Source: Bordetella genomosp. 12 (GTDB taxonomy: Bacteria; Pseudomonadota; Gammaproteobacteria; Burkholderiales; Burkholderiaceae_B). Taken from it: 64,000 nt of DNA. The stretch spans positions 124,001 to 188,000 of the forward strand of contig NZ_NEVU01000001.1 of assembly GCF_002261355.1 (NCBI RefSeq). The letters run 5' to 3'. The translations under genes and the position numbers were made by a program. The notes under the pieces are model-generated. The model searched no databases. It had not been told where the DNA came from and saw nothing but the letters and a program-made list of their open reading frames with translations. Shown here piece by piece: positions 26,135-33,113 of the stretch (the stretch's first letter is position 1; every line of letters starts with the position of its first letter).

Positions 26135-27169
26135 TTACTCCGGTTTGCTGGCGAAGAACTCGGCGTGCAGCTTCTCGCGGGCCGCGCGTGCCGTGGCCAC
26201 GACGTCATCGGCGGATTTGCCCAGCAGCGGAGCCAGCCCCGCGGCGGCGCGATCGGCGATCACGGACCACTTCTGGGTCCATTTCTGCAGCGGCTTGATG
26301 TTCGTCTCGCGTTTGGAGATGGCGTAGCGCGCCAAGGCGCTGCTCCAACGGTTGCGGCGGGCGCTGTCCTCGGCGAGCAGCTTGGCGACCAGCCAGTCCT
26401 GCTCGTCGCCGTTGTTGCGGCTGACTTCGCCCAGTTGATGCAGCAGCACGTTGTCCAGGGTCGGCGCCAGCACGAGGTTCAAGGCGGTGAGCGCCTCGCC
26501 CCAGTCGTAGGTAATGAGCGCGCGCTCCATGGCTTCACGGGTGGGTTGCCATGCCGGATGCTTTTCCCAGAGTTCGCGCTCTTTCACCCCGATGCCGGAT
26601 TCCGGATGCGCGATCTGCAGCGCGCGGGTGCGATAGGCGATGGTGGTCACCCGACGCAGAAAGTCGCCGCTGGCATAGCAGGCCGCATTGGTGATGTACG
26701 AGCTCGGGGCGATGTAGCCCAGATAGGCCTGGGCTTGCTGCAGCCCATGCACCAGGTATCGTTGCGGCGCCAAGGCATGCGCCAGCACGTCGACCTGCGC
26801 GCTGCTCAGGCGCTCATCCGAGCCGGAGTCGCCATATTGTTCGAGAACGCCGTCCAGTTTGGTCTGCTCGTTGGCCTGCAGATTGACGTAGGCGCGGTAA
26901 TGGATCTGATCGGGGTCGCGAAAGCCATCCCAATCATCGGTCTGCAGGGGCGAGTGTTCCCGGTACGTCATGAACCAGAGGTTGCCGGGCGAGGACGGGT
27001 TTTGTTCGAAGACATTGGCCCGGCCAGGCACGCGGCCCCGGGCGTTCCAGTTTTGCGCATGCGTGACGATTTCGTACTCGCTGGGCATGCGGCGGACGTT
27101 GCCAAACGCACTGAAGGTGCGCATTTTGCGTTGCTTGGGCGCGGCGCTGTCGTTGGACTGGGTGCTCAT
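26135..27169 (-). CDS. Di-iron monooxygenase hydroxylase beta subunit (TmoE-like)
   Basis: The 344-residue helical subunit is of the kind that forms the (alpha-beta-gamma)2 hydroxylase core. Recognisable family segments are KMRTFSAFGNVRRMPSEYEI, HYRAYVNLQANEQTKLD and the C-terminal KPLQKWTQKW. It has the carboxylate-bridged fold without the iron ligands, as expected for beta subunits. The ATG at 27169 overlaps the coupling-protein stop (ATGA). Its position after the coupling gene differs from the tmoABCDEF order. Confidence 0.9.
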   Translation of the reverse strand: MSTQSNDSAAPKQRKMRTFSAFGNVRRMPSEYEIVTHAQNWNARGRVPGRANVFEQNPSSPGNLWFMTYREHSPLQTDDWDGFRDPDQIHYRAYVNLQANEQTKLDGVLEQYGDSGSDERLSSAQVDVLAHALAPQRYLVHGLQQAQAYLGYIAPSSYITNAACYASGDFLRRVTTIAYRTRALQIAHPESGIGVKERELWEKHPAWQPTREAMERALITYDWGEALTALNLVLAPTLDNVLLHQLGEVSRNNGDEQDWLVAKLLAEDSARRNRWSSALARYAISKRETNIKPLQKWTQKWSVIADRAAAGLAPLLGKSADDVVATARAAREKLHAEFFASKPE

Positions 27170-27486
27170 TGTTTGTCTCCTTCCTGGGCGATGTTGCCCG
27201 TGCGTCCCGACTGGCCGCTGTACCAGGTGATGGAATCGCTTTCCGTTGCCACTCGGCCCGAGAACGACGACAGCACCGCTTCGAGCGAGCGGATGCGGTA
27301 GTCGGAGCCGAGGTAGTTCTGTAATGAAGACTCGGTCAGTACGAGTCGGTCTTCGGCCTGCACGCGAAGATAGGCGCCTCGGTCGATGATCTCGATTTCG
27401 CGATCGGGGTTGTCATCTTCGATGGCAGCCACGATCTTGTCGGTTTCATCGCTGACGCGCAGCACCGGGCCTACGGGGTTCTTCAT
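27166..27486 (-). CDS. Monooxygenase coupling/effector protein (TmoD/MmoB family)
   Basis: The cofactor-less 106-residue effector protein binds the hydroxylase near the di-iron site and couples NADH use to oxygenation. Family marks are NPVGPVLR (3-10), IVAAIEDDNP, DRGAYLRVQAEDRLVLT and LEAVLSSFSGRV, which follow T4moD closely. The start overlaps the gamma-subunit stop as ATGA, and the stop overlaps the beta start the same way. Confidence 0.92.
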   Translation of the reverse strand: MKNPVGPVLRVSDETDKIVAAIEDDNPDREIEIIDRGAYLRVQAEDRLVLTESSLQNYLGSDYRIRSLEAVLSSFSGRVATESDSITWYSGQSGRTGNIAQEGDKQ

Positions 27487-27770
27487 GCTGCGGCTCCTGC
27501 GGGAATCTCATACTCCACGGCGACGTGGTCGAGCGGTTTGATGTTGGCTTGAGCCACGGTCATGTGGCCGGGCAGTTTCTTGCCCTGATGGATCACGACC
27601 TTGGGATACGGCAGCGCGCGCACGCGCCGCCCTTCGGAGTGGTAGGCCACCGCGGCGGCCACTTCGTCCATGGTGTTGGCGGTGGTCACCGGTACCAGAA
27701 TCGCGACAAAATCGGTCGAGAAGATGGCGTTCAGCGGAACGACTTCGGCTGCGGCTTGTTGATCGGACAT
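27483..27770 (-). CDS. Monooxygenase hydroxylase gamma subunit (TmoB-like)
   Basis: The 95-residue ubiquitin-like-fold subunit is somewhat longer than T4moB (about 84 residues). The core FVAILVPVTTANTMDEVAAA and GRRVRALPYPKVVIHQG fits TmoB. I chose the ATG at 27770 because AGAGGAG lies about 10 bases upstream. An alternative GTG at 27779 overlaps the alpha-subunit stop as GTGA but is too close to that ribosome binding site. Confidence 0.88.
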   Translation of the reverse strand: MSDQQAAAEVVPLNAIFSTDFVAILVPVTTANTMDEVAAAVAYHSEGRRVRALPYPKVVIHQGKKLPGHMTVAQANIKPLDHVAVEYEIPAGAAA

Positions 27771-27775
27771 GGTCG

Positions 27776-29296
27776 TCACGCTCCTCTGAGGATGAGGCCT
27801 TTCGCCTCGCGGCCGGCGTAGTCTTTCGCCCAGGCCTGGTAATCGATCTCTTCGCCCATGACATCAGGCGTGATGCCCATGTAGTCGAGAATGCCCTGTA
27901 CGGTGGGCGGCTGGATGTCGCCGGACAGAAAGCGCGTGACCAGCGTCTTGTGGTTGACGTTGTCGCGGTCCTTCCACCAGATCTGACGGCAGCCGTTGGT
28001 GCAGAAATGCATCATCTTGCCGTTGTAGTTCAGGGAGTGGTCGCGGATGCGCCACTGGCCGTCGCGGGATTGCGTCGGGTTGCACATCGGCAGATGGCAG
28101 GTCTCGCACAGCCAGGGCAAGGTCTCGGGCAGCAGCGCCGGATTGACGTTGCCGGCATTGACGTTGTCGATGATGACATCCCATTTGTCGCCGTAGACCT
28201 TCTCCCAATTGGGGTACTTTTCGCGCAGCCATTCGCGTTCGTCCTTGGAGACCCCGGCGCGCGGGTTCCACCACAGCGTCGGGCGCCACCACCACAGGCC
28301 CATGTGCAGGCTGTGATGCCAGGTGTCCAGGCCGCGCATGAATTCATCCCAGAACCAGGGCTTCTTCAGCCCGTAGTCCTCGATCGTGCGGATGAACTGG
28401 TCGACGATCCACTCCTCCATGAATTCACGGAAGGATTGCTTGCGGTGTTCCAGCGGGGTGTAGTAGTCCATGACCGGGCCGGTCAGCGCGGCGAAGGCCC
28501 GCGCATTGGCCCAGAAGCCTTTGTCGATCACCCATTGCGCGCGTTGCGGATCGTGCTCGATCAGGATCTCCAGCGTGGCCACGCCCTGCTGCGAGTGGCG
28601 CGCCTCATCGGTCTGGATGGTGGAGATCATGTTGGCGAAGTTCACATCGCCGGCTTCGAGCGCGTCGGCCGCGAGCGCGACGAACTGCAGGTTGGTGAAG
28701 CCGGTTTCGAACGTCAGCGGCAACATCAGCGCGCAGTCCACGGCGTTGGACGTCGTCATGAATCCGTCGAACAGCGTGCGCAACGCCACCGGCACCCAGT
28801 CATTGGTGCTGTAGGTCTTCTGCGTCCAGTCGAACTGCGGATCCTTGGCGACCAGTTCATGCCCGAAGAAGGTGTTCAGGGCATTGTGGCGCAACTCATC
28901 GAGATGACCATAGATGGCCATATTGCGCCAGGCGCCGTTCAGGCCGAAGCGCGCCATCTTCAGTTCGGCCAGGGTGGCCGCGTACTCAACCTGGGCCACG
29001 CCGCCAAAGTGCTGCTTGGTGCCCGACTTCCAGCCTTCGTCGAGGTGATCGAAGGTCTTGGTGCGCTGCAACGCCGCCTTCACGCCGTAGGTCGCGGCTT
29101 CCTTTTCGCGCTGGGTATAGACGTACTCCGGATAGCTGACCTTGTAGCCCTCCTCCCATTTCAACCACGCTTCGCGCGGCACCTTGCCCGTGCCGGTGAG
29201 CCAGTCAGGATAGACGGCTTCGTCATCCACATAGGAAAGCGTCCAGTCCACGTCACGGACGAACCCCTGCCATTCTTCGCGTTTCAGCAATGTCAT
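27776..29296 (-). CDS. Soluble di-iron monooxygenase hydroxylase alpha subunit (TmoA-like)
   Basis: The 506-residue catalytic subunit hydroxylates or epoxidises a hydrocarbon with O2. The six iron ligands are E104, E134, H137 (DELRH), E197, E231 and H234 (DEARH), identical in number to toluene 4-monooxygenase TmoA. The active-site T201, N202, F205 and gate Q228 are also kept. Pocket positions differ: V100, V103 (glycine in TmoA) and N141 (glutamine in TmoA). A YHS-like zinc module follows at about 395-442 (C397, C400, C405, C432, C436). It is first of six co-translated oxygenase genes. The substrate is not readable; toluene, alkene or terpene are options. Confidence 0.95.
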   Translation of the reverse strand: MTLLKREEWQGFVRDVDWTLSYVDDEAVYPDWLTGTGKVPREAWLKWEEGYKVSYPEYVYTQREKEAATYGVKAALQRTKTFDHLDEGWKSGTKQHFGGVAQVEYAATLAELKMARFGLNGAWRNMAIYGHLDELRHNALNTFFGHELVAKDPQFDWTQKTYSTNDWVPVALRTLFDGFMTTSNAVDCALMLPLTFETGFTNLQFVALAADALEAGDVNFANMISTIQTDEARHSQQGVATLEILIEHDPQRAQWVIDKGFWANARAFAALTGPVMDYYTPLEHRKQSFREFMEEWIVDQFIRTIEDYGLKKPWFWDEFMRGLDTWHHSLHMGLWWWRPTLWWNPRAGVSKDEREWLREKYPNWEKVYGDKWDVIIDNVNAGNVNPALLPETLPWLCETCHLPMCNPTQSRDGQWRIRDHSLNYNGKMMHFCTNGCRQIWWKDRDNVNHKTLVTRFLSGDIQPPTVQGILDYMGITPDVMGEEIDYQAWAKDYAGREAKGLILRGA

Positions 29297-29319
29297 TTTT
29301 TGTCTCCGCCTCTGGCAGG

Positions 29320-29781
29320 TCAGTCAACTTCAAAGTGGCCAAGCTGACGGTTCACGCCGGCGTTGTCCCAATAAGCCCGGATGTTGTCGATCAGGCCGTC
29401 TTCGTTTACGTGCAGAATGAACAGATGAGGCTCGGCGAAGTACTGGCCCTTGGAGCTGATGAAGCCCCAGGCCGACTCCTGAGTGCCGGTGATGTCGCAG
29501 GCGACCACGACATCGCCGTTGTCGTTGCCATCGATATGGAAGACCGTGTTGCCGAGATCGGGGAAGGCGTTGATCAGGCCGCTCCAGATAACGCGGCCCA
29601 CGGTTTGCACTTTGCCGTCGCCGCGGACCACGCGCTGCTTGGCCCAGACTTCGAAGGGGATGTACTCGAAGTTAGCGTTATCGGTACAGAGTTCCGACAT
29701 GCCGGGCACATCGTGGTCACGATAGCGATCGAAGAACTCGGTCACGATCTCGACGGGGGTTTGGGTGACAAGGGTGTTCAT
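29320..29781 (-). CDS. NTF2/SnoaL-like protein (second copy)
   Basis: The 153-residue NTF2-fold protein starts MNTLVTQTPVEIVTEFFDRY and carries SELCTDNANFEYIPFEVWAK, VWAC-type strands and a final sheet LIDNIRAYWDNAGVNRQLG. It lies 23 bases before the alpha subunit and 12 bases after another NTF2-like gene. The limonene-epoxide-hydrolase aspartate position appears to be alanine (IRAYW), so epoxide hydrolysis by that mechanism is doubtful. An isomerase, cyclase or binding role remains open. Confidence 0.78.
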   Translation of the reverse strand: MNTLVTQTPVEIVTEFFDRYRDHDVPGMSELCTDNANFEYIPFEVWAKQRVVRGDGKVQTVGRVIWSGLINAFPDLGNTVFHIDGNDNGDVVVACDITGTQESAWGFISSKGQYFAEPHLFILHVNEDGLIDNIRAYWDNAGVNRQLGHFEVD

Positions 29782-29793
29782 GGGAGGCTCCGG

Positions 29794-30225
29794 TCAAACG
29801 ATCGTGACTTGATCCTGGCGTTTGACGGCCAGGCGACGATAGAGTTGGTTTTGACACCAGTAGGCATCGATGCCGATGATCTGGCCGTTGTCGACAGTGA
29901 AGCGCCAGGCGGTGTCGAGATCGAGGTGCTTTTCCTGGTTGATGGCGCCGAGAAAGTCCGCGGACTGCGTGCCTTCGAGCTTGAATTCGGCCAGCGCCAC
30001 TTTCCCGGCTTCGATGACATTGCGCATCGTGATCAGCAAATCCGGAAAGGCGGTGACGATATCGGTGAGCAGTTGGCTGATCACGTCCTTGCTGCCTTCG
30101 CGCACTTGCAGCGGAAAGACCGTGATCTTGGCCTGGTCGGACACCAAGGCGAGCGCGGACGCGACGTCCTTGGCGCGAAACGCATTGAAGAAGGTTGCGA
30201 CCGTCTGGCCGGAACTGTTGGACAT
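29794..30225 (-). CDS. NTF2/SnoaL-like protein (first copy)
   Basis: The 143-residue NTF2-fold protein (VATFFNAFRAKDVASALAL near the N-terminus, WRFTVDNGQIIGIDAYWCQ near the C-terminus). It is clearly related to the adjacent 153-residue copy, sharing the FPDL-x5-NV-type centre and the ID-AYW end. AAGGA lies before the ATG. It follows the DJ-1-like gene by 25 bases. The function is unknown and a substrate-binding or isomerase role is a guess. Confidence 0.78.
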   Translation of the reverse strand: MSNSSGQTVATFFNAFRAKDVASALALVSDQAKITVFPLQVREGSKDVISQLLTDIVTAFPDLLITMRNVIEAGKVALAEFKLEGTQSADFLGAINQEKHLDLDTAWRFTVDNGQIIGIDAYWCQNQLYRRLAVKRQDQVTIV

Positions 30226-30250
30226 GGAGTTTTCCTTGTGATCGGTAGGA

Positions 30251-31276
30251 TCAGGCCGAAGCGGCGCGCAGCGCTTTGACGACGGCGTCGGCGGTCGCCT
30301 CGGTCGAGTTGGGGTTCTGGCCGGTGATCAGGTTGCGGTCTACGACGACGTGGGAGGCCCAGGCGTAGGGCGCATCGTCAAAGATGGCGCCTGCGTTTTG
30401 CAGCGCATCGGCGAGATACCAGGTCATGCCCAGTTGGCCGATGCGGTTCTGGTCTTCCTCGTCGTTCGTGTAGGAGGTCAGGCGGTAGCCTTCGAACATC
30501 CATTGGCCATCGGCGCGATCGGGTGCCGACAGCAGCATGGCCGGCCCGTGGCACAGCGAGGAGATGATCTTTCCGTCGTTGTGCAGAATGCGCAGCAGCC
30601 GGCTCACATCCGCGTTGTCGGGCAGGTCCACCATCGGGCCATGGCCGCCGGGGACGAACAGCGCATCGAACTGCGCCATCTGTTCGTCGCTCAGCGACGA
30701 CAGCGCGATCGGGTTGTTGAAGCTCGCTATCGCGGCCAGCTTTGCGGCGCGTTCGTCGGCGATGGCTTGCGCGGCCGCGCGCAGTTCTTCGATGGCCGCG
30801 CGTATCGTGGCTTCCGGCAGCGCGCCATCGAGGCCCTCGCTGAGCATGACTTCGCTGAGCTGCCGCTTCTGGCGCCAGGCGATCTTCGCGGCTTTGCTCA
30901 GCAGCTGATGGGCTTCATCCGACGTTTTTCCGGCCTCCATCAGCAGCTTGGCGATACGCCGGGAGGCCATCAGCTCCTGTCCCGTCGTGTGGTGCAGGGT
31001 GATGCGGATGTCGTCGGGATCGTGATGGAAAGTGCGATACACCGAGGCGAAATAATCCCGGTCGATGTCCGGGTAGTGAAAAATATGCTCGAGGCCGTAA
31101 GGGTCGGGCACGGGCTTGTTGCCGTCGGGCGTGAGCACGACGACGTCAAAACCGGCGTCGACAAAGCGCTCATACGATTTGAGAGCCTCTTCGGCCCAGT
31201 AGCCAGTCGGGTGCGCCGAGGCCTCTTTCAGATCGATGGCGTTTGCGCTCGTCACGAGAAATGCGATGCGTGGCAT
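30251..31276 (-). CDS. Enlarged DJ-1/PfpI (Hsp31-like) protein
   Basis: The 341-residue class I glutamine-amidotransferase-like protein has the loop PGGHGPMVDLP (209-219) and the nucleophile elbow SLCHGPAML with C242. A helical, charged insertion occupies about 62-190, between the first strands and the PGGHGP loop, which makes it about 110 residues longer than the related protein encoded at 33114. Hsp31-type relatives act as glyoxalase III or chaperones. Detoxifying reactive dicarbonyls made by the pathway is plausible. The ATG at 31276 has AAGGA upstream, and the longer frame to 31645 lies across the GST gene. Confidence 0.82.
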   Translation of the reverse strand: MPRIAFLVTSANAIDLKEASAHPTGYWAEEALKSYERFVDAGFDVVVLTPDGNKPVPDPYGLEHIFHYPDIDRDYFASVYRTFHHDPDDIRITLHHTTGQELMASRRIAKLLMEAGKTSDEAHQLLSKAAKIAWRQKRQLSEVMLSEGLDGALPEATIRAAIEELRAAAQAIADERAAKLAAIASFNNPIALSSLSDEQMAQFDALFVPGGHGPMVDLPDNADVSRLLRILHNDGKIISSLCHGPAMLLSAPDRADGQWMFEGYRLTSYTNDEEDQNRIGQLGMTWYLADALQNAGAIFDDAPYAWASHVVVDRNLITGQNPNSTEATADAVVKALRAASA

Positions 31277-31329
31277 TGGGTTTTCCTTCGAATGTACGGA
31301 TCTGGTTTCGGCCGCGTCGCGTCCGGGGC

Positions 31330-31920
31330 TCAGCCTTCTTCGCGGCGCAAAGCCGCTTGGACGGCGGGTCGCGCCGCGACGCGCTCCAGCCACGCTTGCA
31401 GCCGTTCGAGTCCGGACAGATCCACGCCAACGGCATCGGCCCAGCTGGTGACGGCAAACAGGTAGGCGTCGGCCACGCCGAAGGTCTGGCCCGTGAGGTA
31501 GTCGCGGCCTTCGAGCTGGCCGTCGATCCATTCGTAGCGGGCGCGCAGTTTGGCGCGGGTCGCCTGCTGAAAGCCTTGCTCGGCGTCGGGTGAGAACAGG
31601 ATGTAGTACACCGAGTGGAGCTCGCCGCCGATAAAGGCCAGCCACTGCCCCAACTGCGCGCGGCTCAACGCGTCATGGGTCTGCGCATTGTTCTGTTCGG
31701 ACAGGAACTGCAGGATGGCCGGCGTTTCGTGCAGGCGCATGCCGTCATCGAGCTGGAGAACCGGCACATAGCCCAGCGCATTGATCGCGGTGTAATCGCT
31801 GCCGTCGCGCAGCTTGTGATCTTCGAGCGATACCTCGGCCAGTTCGAAATTGATGCCTGCTTCCTGCAGGGCGATGTGCGGTGCCAGTGAGCAGGAACCC
31901 GGGCTGTAGAAAAGCTTCAT
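31330..31920 (-). CDS. Beta-class-like glutathione S-transferase
   Basis: The 196-residue GST has a thioredoxin-fold N-terminal domain beginning MKLFYSPGSCSLAPH. C10 is the cysteine that defines bacterial beta-class GSTs. The cis-proline loop GYVPVLQL and the ET motif HETPAIL bind glutathione, and the helical C-terminal domain follows (about 85-196). GSTs next to alkene monooxygenases often open epoxides with glutathione, as in isoprene degradation. That is a reasonable inference here. It is the first gene of the minus-strand operon, 53 bases before the DJ-1-like gene. Confidence 0.88.
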   Translation of the reverse strand: MKLFYSPGSCSLAPHIALQEAGINFELAEVSLEDHKLRDGSDYTAINALGYVPVLQLDDGMRLHETPAILQFLSEQNNAQTHDALSRAQLGQWLAFIGGELHSVYYILFSPDAEQGFQQATRAKLRARYEWIDGQLEGRDYLTGQTFGVADAYLFAVTSWADAVGVDLSGLERLQAWLERVAARPAVQAALRREEG

Positions 31921-32377
31921 GAATATGTCTCGTGTTGTTGATCGTGTTGGAGATAGGCCTATGGCTGCGAAGTATTGATTCCGCGAGCACGGTCGCGTTA
32001 GCCAAAATCGGCATCAGCCTGCCTAGGGTTTTCCCCGCAGGGTTTGAGGCGCGCCTATGGCGCGGCCTCTTTGTGAGCAGTGCCGCGGCGCGGAATGGCG
32101 TGTGTGCGACACGCATGGCCAGCGTTGCGCGCACCGCGGCTTGCGCTGCGTAGCGCGTCGCGGCATGCGTGACACAACGCGAGGTTCGTGTGTGCGTCGT
32201 GGCCCTGCGATGCGATGAACTGCCGTGGCGAGCGATGGGCTTTCGCAGGGTGTGCACGCGAAGGGGGATGCGCGGTCCGGCGGGCGTGAGGGGCGAGAGC
32301 GAAACCGGTGATACGGGCGGATGTGGCAGATCCCGGCTCGCGGTCCGGCGAGGCCGGCGGGTGGTGCCGAAATTTTC
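31921..32377. promoter_or_regulatory. Divergent control region of the monooxygenase operon and the nemR-like gene
   Basis: This gap of about 457 bases has no convincing gene. An inverted repeat CACGCATG (32110-32117) and CATGCGTG (32164-32171) is spaced 46 bases apart and could be a regulator site. I could not find a -24/-12 sigma-54 element or a copy of the TAGAC/GTCTA operator close to the GST start. The promoter of the 15-gene operon must lie here. Confidence 0.5.
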
Positions 32378-32406
32378 CTAGACGACTGGTCTAGTCGTTG
32401 CTAGAC
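32378..32406 (+). promoter_or_regulatory. Operator with three CTAGAC/GTCTAG half-sites before the nemR-like gene
   Basis: The half-sites CTAGAC (32378-32383), GTCTAG (32389-32394) and CTAGAC (32401-32406) alternate in orientation. They give TAGAC-N5-GTCTA and GTCTAG-N6-CTAGAC palindromes, ending 7 bases before the ATG. As I recall, NemR boxes are palindromes of TAGACC type. A near copy lies at 33070-33084. Autorepression is the simplest reading. Confidence 0.7.
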
Positions 32407-32413
32407 TGCCCGC

Positions 32414-33016
32414 ATGAACACTTCGACCCTTCGAAACAGCGACGCTCGCGCGAAGATCCTCGCCAATGGGCAGCGCATCATGGCCGGCAAAGGTTTTGCC
32501 GCCGTCGGCATCAATGAAATTCTGGTTGCCGCCGGCGTGCCGAAGGGGTCGTTCTATCACTACTTCGGCTCGAAAGACGCCTATGGCGAAGCCCTGCTCG
32601 AGAACTACTTCGAGGAGTATCTCGCGGGCCTGGAACAGACCTTGACCGCGCCCGGGCTGACCATGGCCGAGCGCCTGATGAATTACTGGCAGGAGTGGCA
32701 GGAGGTGCAGTCTTTTTCCGGCTGCCAGGGCAAATGCCTCACAGTCAAACTCGGCGCGGAAGTGGCAGATTTGTCCGAGGCCATGCGTCTGGCGCTCAAG
32801 CGGGGTTCGTCCAGCGTCATTGCCCGCCTGGCCCAGGCCATCGAGGCGGGCGCCCAGGAAGGCTCGCTGGTGGTCGATGGCACCGCCGACGAGATCGCGC
32901 AAACGCTTTATCAGCTATGGGTCGGCGCCAGTGTCATGGCGAAGATCGTCCGTAGTCCTCAACCCTTTGAATCGGCGTTGGCCGCAACCCGACTGACCTT
33001 GCATCTCCCTGCCTGA
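32414..33016 (+). CDS. nemR: NemR-like TetR-family redox/electrophile-sensing repressor
   Basis: The 200-residue TetR regulator has an N-terminal HTH (about 30-51, VPKGSFYHYFGSKDAYG). The ligand domain contains CLTVKLGAEVADLSEAMR, almost the E. coli NemR segment. C108 and K177 correspond to NemR C106 and K175 with the same 69-residue spacing, the pair that senses chlorine species and electrophiles by a Cys-Lys link. An extra C104 is nearby. It should repress until quinones, glyoxals or similar electrophiles appear. Operator copies lie before this gene and before the DJ-1-like gene downstream. Confidence 0.85.
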   Translation: MNTSTLRNSDARAKILANGQRIMAGKGFAAVGINEILVAAGVPKGSFYHYFGSKDAYGEALLENYFEEYLAGLEQTLTAPGLTMAERLMNYWQEWQEVQSFSGCQGKCLTVKLGAEVADLSEAMRLALKRGSSSVIARLAQAIEAGAQEGSLVVDGTADEIAQTLYQLWVGASVMAKIVRSPQPFESALAATRLTLHLPA

Positions 33017-33031
33017 ATCACGGCGGCGTGC

Positions 33032-33056
33032 GCACTTCCCTCGAGGTGCTTTTTTT
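33032..33056 (+). terminator. Weak terminator after the nemR-like gene
   Basis: GCAC (33032-33035) pairs with GTGC (33046-33049) and is followed by T7. The stem is short, so some read-through into the next gene is likely. Confidence 0.45.
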
Positions 33057-33069
33057 ATCGAAAAATTTA

Positions 33070-33084
33070 TATACGACCGGTCTA
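33070..33084 (+). promoter_or_regulatory. Second NemR-like operator, before the DJ-1-like gene
   Basis: TATACGACCGGTCTA matches TAGACGACTGGTCTA at 32379-32393 in 13 of 15 positions. It lies 30 bases before the ATG of the DJ-1-like gene. This links the two genes in one regulon. Confidence 0.65.
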
Positions 33085-33113
33085 ATTTATTCTTTCAATG
33101 TGGAGTGACCCCA

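Noticed and set aside
29320-30225. NTF2-like pair as limonene-epoxide hydrolases
   Set aside because: The fold is compatible, but the catalytic Arg-Asp arrangement could not be located, and the aspartate position appears to be Ala or unclear.
20337-31920. Isoprene degradation (iso) cluster
   Set aside because: The reductase type and gene order differ, and no isoG/isoH-type CoA-transferase or dehydrogenase and no second GST are present.
31921-32413. Sigma-54 (-24/-12) promoter for the monooxygenase operon
   Set aside because: The best GG/GC pairs are spaced by 9 bases instead of 10 and lack the surrounding consensus.
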